Shown here one piece after another: positions 10,688 to 19,704 of a stretch of 64,000 nt of DNA. Below the pieces are notes generated by a model. The model had not been told where the DNA came from, ran no database searches, and worked only from the letters and a program-made list of their open reading frames with translations. Made by a program: the position numbers and the translations under genes. Source of the stretch: Mycolicibacter algericus DSM 45454 (GTDB lineage: Bacteria; Actinomycetota; Actinomycetes; Mycobacteriales; Mycobacteriaceae); the NCBI RefSeq assembly GCF_002086455.1, contig NZ_MVHC01000017.1, forward strand, positions 21,517-85,516, in the 5' to 3' direction. Each line of letters opens with the position of its first letter. The first letter of the stretch is position 1.

Positions 10688-12141
10688 TGCAGTTTTTCCA
10701 CCGGCGGCAGGACGGCGCTTCGGCGCAGAGCACATCCCTGTCGCTGCGCTGGCGGGTGATGCTGCTGGCGATGTCGATGGTGGCGCTGGTGGTGGTGTTG
10801 ATGGCGGTCGCCGTCTACGCGGTGATCTCGGCGGCGCTCTACAACGACATCGACAATCAACTGCAGAGTCGCACCGAGATGTTGATCGCCAGCGGTTCGC
10901 TGGCCGCCGATCCGCGCAAGGCGATCGAGGGCACCGCCTACTCCGACGTCAACGCCATGCTGGTCAATCCCGGCCGGTCGATCTACACCGCCAATCAGCC
11001 CGGCCAGCGGCTGCCGGTCGGGCAGCAGGAGAAGGCCGTCATCCGTGGCGAACTGTTCCTATCGCGCCGCACCGCGGCCGGCCAGCGGGTGCTGGCGGTG
11101 CACCTGCCCAACGGCAGCACGCTGTTGATCTCCAAGAGCCTGGCGCCCACCCGGGCGGTGACCATGAAGCTGCGCTGGGTGTTGCTGGTCGTCGGCGGGG
11201 TCGGCGTGGTGGTGGCCGCCATCGCCGGCGGGATGGTCACCCGGACCGGCCTGCGGCCGGTCGGCCGGCTGACCGAGGCGGCCGAACGGGTCGCGCGCAC
11301 CGATGATCTGCGGCCCATCCCGGTCTACGGCAGCGACGAATTGGCCCGGCTCACCGAGGCTTTCAACGCGATGCTGCGCGCGCTGGCCGAATCGCGCGAA
11401 CGACAGGCGCGGCTGGTCGCCGACGCCGGTCACGAACTCAAGACCCCGCTGACGTCGTTGCGCACCAACGTCGAACTGCTGATGGCCTCTGCGGCGCCGG
11501 GCGCACCCCAGCTGCCGGAGGAGGAGATGGCGGATCTGCGCGCCGACGCGATCGGTCAGATCGAGGAATTGTCCACGCTGGTAGGCGATTTGGTGGATCT
11601 GACCCGCGATGACCGGCGCGAGGCGGCGTTCGAACAGGTCGATATCACCGAGGTCGTCGACCGCAGCATGGAGCGGGTGAGACGGCGCCGTAACGACATC
11701 GAGTTCGACATCCAGGTGGTTCCGTGGCACGTGTACGGCGACGCCGCGGGCCTGTCGCGGGCGGTGCTCAACATGCTCGACAACGCCGCCAAGTGGAGCC
11801 CGTCCGGCGGCGTCGTCGGTCTGCGGATGCGCCAGCTCGACCCGACGCACGTCGAGATGGTGGTCTCCGACCAGGGGCCCGGAATCCCGGAGAGCGAGCG
11901 GGAATTGGTCTTCGAACGCTTCTTCCGGTCGGACCAGGCGCGTGCGATGCCGGGGTCCGGACTGGGGCTGGCGATCGTCAAACAGGTGGTGCTCAAGCAC
12001 GGTGGGGCGATCACGATCGAGGACACCCATCCCGGAGCTGAGTCGCCCGGGACATCGATCCGGATGGTGCTGCCGGGCGGAGCCACCTCCGCCGGTGAGC
12101 GGCCGACCCCGGCGGTCACAGGCGCTTCTCAGTCCACGTAG
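10687..12141 (+). CDS. mprB: Sensor histidine kinase MprB
   Basis: This is a 484-residue membrane sensor kinase. Transmembrane helices lie near residues 24-50 and 162-185 and flank an extracytoplasmic sensor region. A HAMP segment follows. The phospho-acceptor is His249 in DAGHELKTPLTSL. The ATPase domain shows the N box NMLDNAAKWSP, the D box DQGPGIPE and the G box GSGLGLAIV. It should autophosphorylate and pass phosphate to MprA under envelope stress. The extracytoplasmic protease PepD is encoded directly downstream, in line with the known MprAB-PepD stress loop. Confidence 0.97.
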   Translation: MQFFHRRQDGASAQSTSLSLRWRVMLLAMSMVALVVVLMAVAVYAVISAALYNDIDNQLQSRTEMLIASGSLAADPRKAIEGTAYSDVNAMLVNPGRSIYTANQPGQRLPVGQQEKAVIRGELFLSRRTAAGQRVLAVHLPNGSTLLISKSLAPTRAVTMKLRWVLLVVGGVGVVVAAIAGGMVTRTGLRPVGRLTEAAERVARTDDLRPIPVYGSDELARLTEAFNAMLRALAESRERQARLVADAGHELKTPLTSLRTNVELLMASAAPGAPQLPEEEMADLRADAIGQIEELSTLVGDLVDLTRDDRREAAFEQVDITEVVDRSMERVRRRRNDIEFDIQVVPWHVYGDAAGLSRAVLNMLDNAAKWSPSGGVVGLRMRQLDPTHVEMVVSDQGPGIPESERELVFERFFRSDQARAMPGSGLGLAIVKQVVLKHGGAITIEDTHPGAESPGTSIRMVLPGGATSAGERPTPAVTGASQST

Positions 12142-12187
12142 GCATGGTGGTGAGGCAACTTCGCTTCTTTAGGAGTAGGCAACAGAC

Positions 12188-13558
<1,371 letters not shown>

Positions 13559-13571
13559 CGGACTGGAGAGT

Positions 13572-13621
13572 CCGGCGGTCCCAGCTTCGGCTTCCTTCGT
13601 CGAGCCTCGCTGAACCGCCGG
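13572..13621. repeat. Single hairpin repeat copy between pepD and moaB2
   Basis: This copy runs from CCGGCGGTCCCAGCTTCG to CTCGCTGAACCGCCGGG and is a diverged member of the family at 9534 and 34461. It begins 14 bases after the pepD stop and ends about 10 bases before the moaB2 -10 box. It therefore occupies the -35 region of moaB2 and could form a hairpin at the pepD transcript end. Confidence 0.8.
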
Positions 13622-13631
13622 GATTCGGCGA

Positions 13632-13637
13632 TATACG
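13632..13637 (+). promoter_or_regulatory. Candidate -10 box of a leaderless moaB2 promoter
   Basis: TATACG ends 9 nt before the moaB2 ATG at 13647 and no ribosome site is present. Transcription from it would start at or within three bases of the ATG. The upstream hairpin repeat covers the expected -35 position. Confidence 0.55.
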
Positions 13638-13646
13638 GTTGCACCC

Positions 13647-14141
13647 ATGGAACAGACGCCAGAACTGGCAGGGCGTGCGCTCGTTGTCGTGGTCGACGAC
13701 CGGACCGCGCACGGCGATGAGGACCACAGCGGTCCGTTGGTCACCGAGCTGTTGGCCGAGGGCGGGTTCATGGTCGATGGTGTGGTCGCCGTCTCCGCCG
13801 ACGAGGTGGAGATCCGCAACGCGCTGAACACGGCGGTGATCGGCGGGGTCGACCTGGTCGTATCGGTCGGTGGCACCGGGGTCACCCCGCGTGACGTCAC
13901 ACCCGAAGCCACTCGCGAGATCCTGGACCGCGAAATCCTCGGGATCGCCGAGGCGCTGCGTGCGTCCGCGTTGGCTGCCGGCATACCCGACGCCGGGTTG
14001 TCACGTGGCCTGGCCGGAGTCTCGGGAAGCACCCTGGTGGTGAACCTGGCAGGTTCTCGGGCCGCCGTTCGCGACGGGATGGCGACGCTGAACCCGCTGG
14101 CAGCCGTGATCATCGGCCAACTGTCCAGCCTCGAGATATAA
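13647..14141 (+). CDS. moaB2: Molybdopterin adenylyltransferase/MogA-like protein MoaB2
   Basis: This 164-residue MoaB/Mog fold protein takes part in molybdenum cofactor synthesis, where the family adenylylates molybdopterin before MoeA inserts molybdate. The conserved SVGGTGVTPRDVTPEAT motif lies near residues 71-88, and SGSTLVVNLAGS follows near the end. The start is set by the ATG at 13647 with a -10 box just upstream. In M. tuberculosis Rv0984 holds this position. The neighbouring moeA1 copy (17615) is a second molybdopterin-type protein in the window. Confidence 0.9.
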   Translation: MEQTPELAGRALVVVVDDRTAHGDEDHSGPLVTELLAEGGFMVDGVVAVSADEVEIRNALNTAVIGGVDLVVSVGGTGVTPRDVTPEATREILDREILGIAEALRASALAAGIPDAGLSRGLAGVSGSTLVVNLAGSRAAVRDGMATLNPLAAVIIGQLSSLEI

Positions 14142-14146
14142 CGGCC

Positions 14147-14263
14147 ATGCCTGGCCCCGACGAGCACCAGGAGTCCTCCGACGAGCGCGATCCGGATGAC
14201 GCGCGGGAGGCCGAGGAGCGCGAGCGGTGGCTGCGTGACAACGTGCCGCCGCATCACGGTTGA
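14147..14263 (+). CDS. Small highly charged protein (38 aa), candidate
   Basis: The ATG at 14147 lies 5 bases after the moaB2 stop and opens a 38-residue frame that ends at 14263. The product begins MPGPDEHQESSDERD and ends RERWLRDNVPPHHG. It is rich in Asp, Glu and Arg, without membrane or signal segments. The close spacing suggests co-expression with moaB2. There is no strong ribosome site. I believe similar short acidic proteins ending WLR...PPH follow moaB2 in other mycobacteria, but that is from memory and unchecked. Confidence 0.5.
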   Translation: MPGPDEHQESSDERDPDDAREAEERERWLRDNVPPHHG

Positions 14264-14370
14264 GATTCGACTTCGTCCAATTTCCCTTACGGGCCCGGCG
14301 ACCGATATTACGGTTCGCCGTAGGCGGTGTGGCGCCGCTTGACAGTGGACTCGTACAGAAGGGGATTGCG

Positions 14371-14799
14371 GTGCTCAAGGGATTCAAGAATTTCCTGATG
14401 CGTGACGACGTCATCACCGTGGCCATCGGTCTGGTGGTGGCGCTGGCGTTTTCCAACCTGGTCGAAGCCTTCACCGACAGCGTGATCAACCCGCTGGTCT
14501 CGGCCATGCAACCGGATGCCTCCGGCCTGGGCCTGGGCTATCAGCTCGGTGAGGAAGGCAACGCCGCGACCTTCATCGACCTCGGCGCGTTCATTTCCGC
14601 GATCATCTACTTCATCGTGTTCATGGCCACCATCTACTTCTTCATCGTGTTGCCCTACAAGCACATTCAGAAGCGGCGCGGTAAGACGGTGTTCGGTGAC
14701 CCGGCGCCCACCAAGACCTGCCCGGAGTGCAAGTCGGAGATCGACCCCGAAGCGACCAAGTGCAAGTTCTGCGCCAGCCCGCAGCCTGCCGCGGCCTGA
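14371..14799 (+). CDS. mscL: Large-conductance mechanosensitive channel with C-terminal zinc ribbon
   Basis: This 142-residue channel protein starts at the GTG at 14371, six bases after an AGAAGGGG site. The family N-terminus LKGFKNFLMRDD begins there, although the frame is open upstream. Two membrane helices lie near residues 14-38 and 68-95, and the pore forms as a pentamer in the family. Unlike M. tuberculosis MscL, the C-terminus carries two CxxC pairs, CPECKSEIDPEATKCKFC at residues 117-134, a probable zinc ribbon in place of the usual charged helix. The gene is co-oriented with moaB2 here. Confidence 0.85.
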   Translation: MLKGFKNFLMRDDVITVAIGLVVALAFSNLVEAFTDSVINPLVSAMQPDASGLGLGYQLGEEGNAATFIDLGAFISAIIYFIVFMATIYFFIVLPYKHIQKRRGKTVFGDPAPTKTCPECKSEIDPEATKCKFCASPQPAAA

Positions 14800-14805
14800 G
14801 GCGGT

Positions 14806-15450
14806 TCAGCGCAGGGTGAGGGTCACGGCCTGAGCCAGCGTGGCACCGGCCACCGCCACCGCGGCGGTGGCCGGTAACGCCACGAGTACCACCCGATCGT
14901 CATGATTCTGCTTGTCCGACACCAGCACTACGATCCCGCCGGTCGCGAGCACCTTGGGTGCGCCAGGGGGATCTGAGGCGTCATCGGCCGTCACGATGTC
15001 GACGACATCGCCGGTGCGCACCAGATCGGTCAACGCGGCGTCAGCCGGGTGTACACCGACGATACGGGCGTCTCGCCCGGCGGCCGCTTCGGTGAGGCGG
15101 CTGCCCAGTAGACGGACGTCGGTGAGTAGTTCGCCGCGACGCGCCGGCCCGGCCAGGGTGGTGTGCAGCACCGATGACACGTCGGTGGCGACGCCGTCGG
15201 GAACCGTTCGGGCCGAGCGGGATTCGAGCGAGACGTCCTCGGCGGTCAAGGGCGTGCCGGGAGCGATGTCGCGACTGGCCACCACGACGTCGACCCGGTC
15301 GCTCTGCGGGTCGGAGCGGATCGTTGCGACACCGGCCAACACCACCAGTGCGCCGGCAACCACCCGCCGCGCCAGCATGGTGCGGGCCCAATCCGGGCGC
15401 AGCAGCGAAGAGACCCGGCTGACCAAGGTCGGGTTGAGCGACTCGCCCAT
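14806..15450 (-). CDS. SAF-domain membrane protein (Rv0990c-like)
   Basis: This 214-residue protein has one membrane helix near residues 29-44 and an extracytoplasmic SAF domain that begins VVVASRDIAPGTPLTAEDV. SAF domains occur in CpaB pilus-assembly proteins and antifreeze-like enzymes; no pilus genes are nearby and function is unknown. The ATG at 15450 gives the N-terminus MGESLNPTLVSR. It lies 67 bases downstream of ruc on the same strand. In M. tuberculosis the equivalent Rv0990c is, as I recall, co-regulated with Rv0991c by HrcA. Confidence 0.75.
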   Translation of the reverse strand: MGESLNPTLVSRVSSLLRPDWARTMLARRVVAGALVVLAGVATIRSDPQSDRVDVVVASRDIAPGTPLTAEDVSLESRSARTVPDGVATDVSSVLHTTLAGPARRGELLTDVRLLGSRLTEAAAGRDARIVGVHPADAALTDLVRTGDVVDIVTADDASDPPGAPKVLATGGIVVLVSDKQNHDDRVVLVALPATAAVAVAGATLAQAVTLTLR

Positions 15451-15517
15451 GACGGTCACGCTAAACGGCCGGACCGCCGGGGACGCTCGCCGCGGGGCCC
15501 GGCCTGTGGATAACTGG

Positions 15518-15880
15518 TTAAGCGGAGGCGGCGGCAGCGGTGGAAGCGGTGCTTGCCTTCGGCTTGTCGGCCGATTTGGTACCGCTGTCGCCGGAGGACT
15601 TGTCGGCGGACTTGGTGGCCCCCTCGCCCGAGCTGCCGGAGTCGCTCGAGGCGCCAGCGGCTCCAGCCTTGGCGGAGCTGCTGCCGTTGGACGACTTGCC
15701 CGCATCGCGGCTGTCGGTGCGGTAGAAGCCGCTGCCCTTGAACACCACGCCGACCTTGCCGAAGATCTTGCGGAGGCGACCGCTGCACTCCTCGCAGGTG
15801 GTCAGCGCGTCGTCGGTAAAGGCCTGGACCACGTCGAAGCGGTTGCTGCACTCGGTGCAGGCGTAGCTGTAGGTGGGCAC
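15518..15880 (-). CDS. ruc: FmdB-type zinc ribbon chaperone Ruc (Rv0991c homolog)
   Basis: This 120-residue protein has an N-terminal FmdB zinc ribbon, with CxxC pairs CTEC at residues 8-11 and CEEC at 29-32, and a long Ser/Gly/Ala/Lys-rich tail that is probably disordered. M. tuberculosis Rv0991c is described as a redox-regulated chaperone that becomes active when its zinc cysteines oxidise. The same role is inferred from the matching layout. The GTG at 15880 follows a GGAGG-like site 5 nt away. A CIRCE operator at 15909-15935 places it under the heat-shock repressor HrcA. Confidence 0.85.
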   Translation of the reverse strand: MPTYSYACTECSNRFDVVQAFTDDALTTCEECSGRLRKIFGKVGVVFKGSGFYRTDSRDAGKSSNGSSSAKAGAAGASSDSGSSGEGATKSADKSSGDSGTKSADKPKASTASTAAAASA

Positions 15881-15908
15881 GCGAACCTCCGTGGATCGAA
15901 CAATCGGG

Positions 15909-15935
15909 TTAGCACTCTACCGTGCTAAGTGCTAG
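15909..15935. promoter_or_regulatory. CIRCE operator (HrcA binding site) upstream of ruc
   Basis: TTAGCACTC, nine bases, then AAGTGCTAG: this matches the CIRCE consensus TTAGCACTC-N9-GAGTGCTAA at 16 of 18 arm positions. It lies 28-54 bases before the ruc GTG and overlaps a TAGAGT -10-like box on the minus strand. HrcA should repress ruc and the downstream SAF gene at normal temperature. Confidence 0.85.
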
Positions 15936-15983
15936 AACCGCTATTCGGCCTTGCGCATTCCGGGCTGCGACGGGCCGTCGGGA

Positions 15984-16580
15984 TCACGCCAGAGCCACCA
16001 CACCGAGCCCCGGGGTCAGCGCGTGGGTCATCGACACGTCGTGCGGCTCGGCCGGCAATTCGTCGAGTAGTTCGGTGTCGCGCACCACCGCTACCAGCGG
16101 TATCTGCGGCCGGCGCAGTAGCAGGGAGCGATCGTAGAAACCGGCGCCGCGGCCCAACCGCGCGCCCCGGCGGTCGATGGCCAGCGCCGGGACGACGATC
16201 AGATCCGCCTCGGCCAGCACTTCGGCCGGTAGCCAGGGCGGCGTCGGTTCGAGCAGGCCGAACGGCCCGGGGACGAGGTTTTCGGGCCGGTACTCGCCCC
16301 ACATCAGCGCCAGCGGTGTGCCGTCGTCTTCGGTGCGCACCACCGGCAGCAGCACCCGGATGCCGCGCCGCGTCAAGCGGTCGAGCATGGCGGTGGAGCC
16401 GGGTTCGCTGCCCACCGGCATGTAGGCGCAGACCGTGTGGGCGCCGCCGGCGAGCTGCTCCAGGTGGCCGGCCAGCGCGCGGGCCTCGGCGTCGTGTACG
16501 TCGGGAGGTACCGCGCGTCGTGCCGCGAGCAGGCGCGCGCGCAGGGCGGACTTGGCGGTCACCGCCGCGTTGTCGGTCAC
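15984..16580 (-). CDS. 5-formyltetrahydrofolate cyclo-ligase
   Basis: This 198-residue enzyme belongs to the MTHFS family, which uses ATP to turn 5-formyl-THF into 5,10-methenyl-THF. The folate and ATP motif RRGARLGRGAGFYDRSL lies near residues 135-151. VCAYMPVGSEPGS and the PENLVPGPFGLLEP stretch are also typical. The start is the GTG at 16580. It is divergent from galU, with 75 bases between starts. It corresponds to Rv0992c. Confidence 0.9.
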   Translation of the reverse strand: MTDNAAVTAKSALRARLLAARRAVPPDVHDAEARALAGHLEQLAGGAHTVCAYMPVGSEPGSTAMLDRLTRRGIRVLLPVVRTEDDGTPLALMWGEYRPENLVPGPFGLLEPTPPWLPAEVLAEADLIVVPALAIDRRGARLGRGAGFYDRSLLLRRPQIPLVAVVRDTELLDELPAEPHDVSMTHALTPGLGVVALA

Positions 16581-16655
16581 GCCTTCAGCCTGTCAGTCCC
16601 GGCTCGCCCACCGCCAGCGGCGGAACTGGAGTTGATTGCGGTTATCGTGTGAACA

Positions 16656-17567
16656 ATGCCCACGCCGAACGCTTCCATTCCGCGTACCGCCATTGTGCCG
16701 GCGGCCGGTTTGGGTACCCGTTTTCTGCCCGCCACCAAGACGGTGCCCAAGGAGTTGCTGCCCGTCGTCGACACCCCGGGGATCGAGTTGGTGGCCGCCG
16801 AGGCGGCCGAGGCAGGCGCCGAGCGACTGGTGATCATCACCTCGGAGGGCAAGGACGGGGTGGTCGCGCACTTCGTCGAAGACCTGGTGCTGGAAGGCAC
16901 GCTGGAGGCGCGCGGCAAGAAGGCGATGCTGGCCAAGGTGCGCCGCGCCCCGCAACTGATCAAGGTGGAGTCGGTGGTGCAGGCCGAGCCGCTGGGGCTG
17001 GGGCACGCCATCAGCTGTGTCGAGCCCACGTTGTCCGCCGACGAGGATGCGGTCGCCGTCCTGCTCCCCGACGACCTGGTACTGCCCACCGGGGTGTTGG
17101 AGACGATGTCGAAGGTGCGGGGCCTCCGGGGCGGCACCGTGCTATGCGCGATCGAGGTCAGCCCCGACGAGGTCAGCGCCTACGGCGTTTTTGACGTCGA
17201 GCCCGTTCCCGACGGTGACAATCCCGACGTGTTGCGGGTCAAGGGCATGGTGGAGAAGCCCAAGGCAGCCGACGCGCCATCGATGTATGCCGCCGCGGGC
17301 CGCTACGTGCTGGACCGTGCGGTGTTCGACGCGTTGCGGCGCATCGACCGCGGCGCCGGCGGGGAGGTGCAACTCACCGACGCCATCGCGCTGATGATCG
17401 CCGAGGGCCACCCCGTCCATGTCGTGGTTCACCGCGGCTCGCGACACGACCTGGGAAATCCGGGCGGCTACCTCAAAGCTGCGGTTGACTTTGCCCTGGA
17501 TCGTGATGACTACGGTCCGGACCTGCGCCGGTGGTTGGTGGCGCGGTTGGGCTTGGCGGAGAACTGA
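16656..17567 (+). CDS. galU: UTP-glucose-1-phosphate uridylyltransferase GalU
   Basis: This 303-residue nucleotidyltransferase makes UDP-glucose from UTP and glucose-1-phosphate for wall and storage glycans. The nucleotide-binding signature GLGTRFLPATKTVPKELLP is at residues 17-35. Motifs such as VEKPKAADAPSMYAAAGRYV and RHDLGNPGGYL follow later. A TATCGT box at 16643-16648 ends 7 nt before the ATG and there is no ribosome site, so the mRNA is probably leaderless. moeA1, rimJ and glpR follow on the same strand. Confidence 0.95.
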   Translation: MPTPNASIPRTAIVPAAGLGTRFLPATKTVPKELLPVVDTPGIELVAAEAAEAGAERLVIITSEGKDGVVAHFVEDLVLEGTLEARGKKAMLAKVRRAPQLIKVESVVQAEPLGLGHAISCVEPTLSADEDAVAVLLPDDLVLPTGVLETMSKVRGLRGGTVLCAIEVSPDEVSAYGVFDVEPVPDGDNPDVLRVKGMVEKPKAADAPSMYAAAGRYVLDRAVFDALRRIDRGAGGEVQLTDAIALMIAEGHPVHVVVHRGSRHDLGNPGGYLKAAVDFALDRDDYGPDLRRWLVARLGLAEN

Positions 17568-17614
17568 GGGGACCGTCAGCCCGAATCGGACCGAGGTTTT
17601 GAGAAAGGCGCACC

Positions 17615-18886
17615 GTGCGTTCGGTTGAGGAGCAACAGGCTCGGGTGTCGGCTGCCGCGGTGGCGCCCCGCCCGGTCCGGGTGGCGATCGCCGAGGCGCA
17701 GGGCCTGATGTGCGCTGAAGAGGTGGTCGCCGAGCGGCCCATGCCGGCCTTCGACCAGGCCGCGATCGACGGCTACGCGGTGCGCAGCGTCGACGTACTC
17801 GGCGCCGACGCGATCGGCGACAGCTCCGATGAGCGCGGCGATGTTTCTGATGCTCCCATCACGCTTCCGGTGCTGGGCACCATCGAGGCCGGGGCGCGCA
17901 CCCCGACTCGGCTGCAGCCCAAGCTGGCGACCCGGATTCAGACCGGGGCGCCGATGCCCACCCTCGCCGATGCGGTGCTGCCGCTGCGGTGGACCGACGG
18001 TGGCAACTCCCGGGTGCGGGTGCTGCGAGCCGTGCGTCCCGGCGACTATGTGCGCCGCGTCGGCGACGACGTGCAGCCCGGCGATGTCGCCGTCCGCGCC
18101 GGCACGGTCGTCGGCGCAGCTCAGGTGGGTCTGCTGGCCGCCGTCGGCCGTGACCGGGTGTTGGTTCATCCGCGCCCGCGACTGTCGGTGCTGGCGGTGG
18201 GCGGCGAGCTGGTCGACGTGAACCGCACCCCCGGCAACGGGCAGGTCTACGACGTGGACTCTTATGCGCTGGCGGCGGCCGGCCGGGATGCCGGGGCGGA
18301 GGTCAACCGCGTCGGGATCGTGAGCAGCGAACCCACCAAGCTTCGCGAGGTGGTCGAGGGCCAGCTCAACCGGGCCGAGGTGGTGGTGATCGCCGGCGGG
18401 GTCGGCGGTGCCGCGGCCGACGCGGTGCGCGCGGCCTTGTCGGGCCTGGGCGAGCTCGAAGTCTCCCGGATCGCGATGCACCCCGGTTCGGTGCAGGGTT
18501 TCGGCCAGCTGGGACCGGAAGGGGTCCCGACGTTTCTGTTGCCGACCAACCCGGTCAGCGCGCTGGTGGTATTCGAGGTGATGATCCGTCCGCTCATCAG
18601 GCTGTCGCTGGGCAAACGCGAGCCGATGCGCCGGATGGTGCGGGCGCGGACACTGGGCCCGATCAGTTCGATGCCCGGCCGCAAGGGCTATCTGCGGGGT
18701 CAGCTGATGCGCGATGAGCAAACCGACGAGTACCTCGTGCAGGTGCTCGGGGGCGGCGGGGGCACCTCGTCGCATCTGCTGGCGACCCTGGCCGAAGCGA
18801 ACTGTCTGGTAGTGGTTCCCGAGGAGGTCGAGCAGATCGACAGCGGGGAGATGGTGGACGTCGCCTTCCTGGCTCAGCGGGGTTGA
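17615..18886 (+). CDS. moeA1: MoeA/gephyrin-like protein MoeA1 (Glp)
   Basis: This 423-residue protein has the MoeA domain order: N-terminal domains with MPAFDQAAIDGYAVRS and TGAPMPTLADAVL, the MoaB-like domain near residues 185-330, and a C-terminal beta domain. The MoaB-like domain reads AGGVGGAAADAVRAAL where catalytic MoeA proteins usually have a GGVSVGDYD-type motif. In Corynebacterium the homolog Glp is a gephyrin-like divisome factor that binds the membrane receptor GlpR, encoded nearby. A cell-division role is therefore favoured over molybdenum insertion, as inference. The GTG at 17615 follows a GAGAAAGG site. Confidence 0.88.
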   Translation: MRSVEEQQARVSAAAVAPRPVRVAIAEAQGLMCAEEVVAERPMPAFDQAAIDGYAVRSVDVLGADAIGDSSDERGDVSDAPITLPVLGTIEAGARTPTRLQPKLATRIQTGAPMPTLADAVLPLRWTDGGNSRVRVLRAVRPGDYVRRVGDDVQPGDVAVRAGTVVGAAQVGLLAAVGRDRVLVHPRPRLSVLAVGGELVDVNRTPGNGQVYDVDSYALAAAGRDAGAEVNRVGIVSSEPTKLREVVEGQLNRAEVVVIAGGVGGAAADAVRAALSGLGELEVSRIAMHPGSVQGFGQLGPEGVPTFLLPTNPVSALVVFEVMIRPLIRLSLGKREPMRRMVRARTLGPISSMPGRKGYLRGQLMRDEQTDEYLVQVLGGGGGTSSHLLATLAEANCLVVVPEEVEQIDSGEMVDVAFLAQRG

Positions 18887-18896
18887 GTCAGGGCGC

Positions 18897-19559
18897 ATGC
18901 TGGTCAACCTGTGGCCTTTCAAGGCCGTCCAGCACCCCGGCTGGCCGACGGTGCTCGGACCGCTGCGAGTGCCGGCCGGGGTGATCCGGCTGCGGCCGGT
19001 GCGGATGCGCGACGGAGTGGCCTGGAGCCGGATCCGATTGGCCGACCGATCCCACCTGGAACCGTGGGAGCCCAGTGTCGAGGCGGACTGGGGCACCCGG
19101 CACAGTTCGGCCGCGTGGCCGCCGGTGTGTTCGACCCTGCGCACCGAAGCCCGCTACGGGCGGATGCTGCCGTTCGTCATCGAACTCGACGGACGGTTCT
19201 GCGGCCAGTTGACGGTCGGCAACATCGCCCACGGCGCGTTGCGGTCGGCCTGGATCGGCTACTGGGTGTCCAGTTCGGCGGCCGGCGGGGGAGTGGCCAC
19301 CGGGGCGGTGGCGCTCGGCCTCGACCACTGCTTCGGGCCGGTCCGGCTGCACCGGGTGGAGGCGACCGTCCGGCCCGAGAATGCGGCCAGCCGTGCGGTA
19401 TTGGCCAAGGTCGGGTTTCGTGAAGAGGGCCTGTTGCAGCGTTATCTGGATGTCGACGGCGCGTGGCGGGACCACCTACTGGTGGCGATAACGGTCGAGG
19501 AAGTCGCCGGGTCCGTGACCGCGGGACTGGTGCGGGCCGGCCGGGCGTCGTGGGTCTGA
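18897..19559 (+). CDS. rimJ: GNAT N-acetyltransferase RimJ-like
   Basis: This 220-residue protein carries one GNAT domain of the RimJ/RimL type from about residue 28 to 200. IRLRPVRMRDGVAWSRIR marks the first strand and RVEATVRPENAASRAVLAKV the acetyl-CoA region. FREEGLLQRYLDVDGAWRDHLLVAIT closes the fold. RimJ proteins acetylate N-termini of ribosomal or other proteins; the target here is unknown. It begins 10 bases after moeA1 and is followed by glpR. In M. tuberculosis the same spot is Rv0995. Confidence 0.85.
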   Translation: MLVNLWPFKAVQHPGWPTVLGPLRVPAGVIRLRPVRMRDGVAWSRIRLADRSHLEPWEPSVEADWGTRHSSAAWPPVCSTLRTEARYGRMLPFVIELDGRFCGQLTVGNIAHGALRSAWIGYWVSSSAAGGGVATGAVALGLDHCFGPVRLHRVEATVRPENAASRAVLAKVGFREEGLLQRYLDVDGAWRDHLLVAITVEEVAGSVTAGLVRAGRASWV

Positions 19560-19587
19560 GTGATTTCGTCCGCCGTGTTGCCCGTGT

Positions 19588-19635
19588 GATAGTTGTGACT
19601 ATCGAGGTCAGCGAGTAAATTACAACTGTGTAATT
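19588..19635. promoter_or_regulatory. Two short dyads in the glpR upstream region
   Basis: GATAGT-TGTG-ACTATC (19588-19603) and AATTACA-ACTG-TGTAATT (19618-19635) are perfect dyads with 4-nt spacers. Their centres are 31 bp apart, close to three helical turns. They lie in an AT-rich patch 70-117 bases before the glpR ATG. A dimeric regulator binding two sites on one DNA face would fit. No matching regulator is known to me. Confidence 0.5.
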
Positions 19636-19704
19636 GGCTCGGCGCGCCGTCCGGAGTCGTGTGGGTCACAGACCTAGCCTTGGCTGGGAAAGGAGCAGGC
19701 CACC

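Noticed and set aside
14339..14344. TTGACA as a -35 box for mscL
   Set aside because: A -10 box at the right distance would fall on the ribosome site, and none is present.
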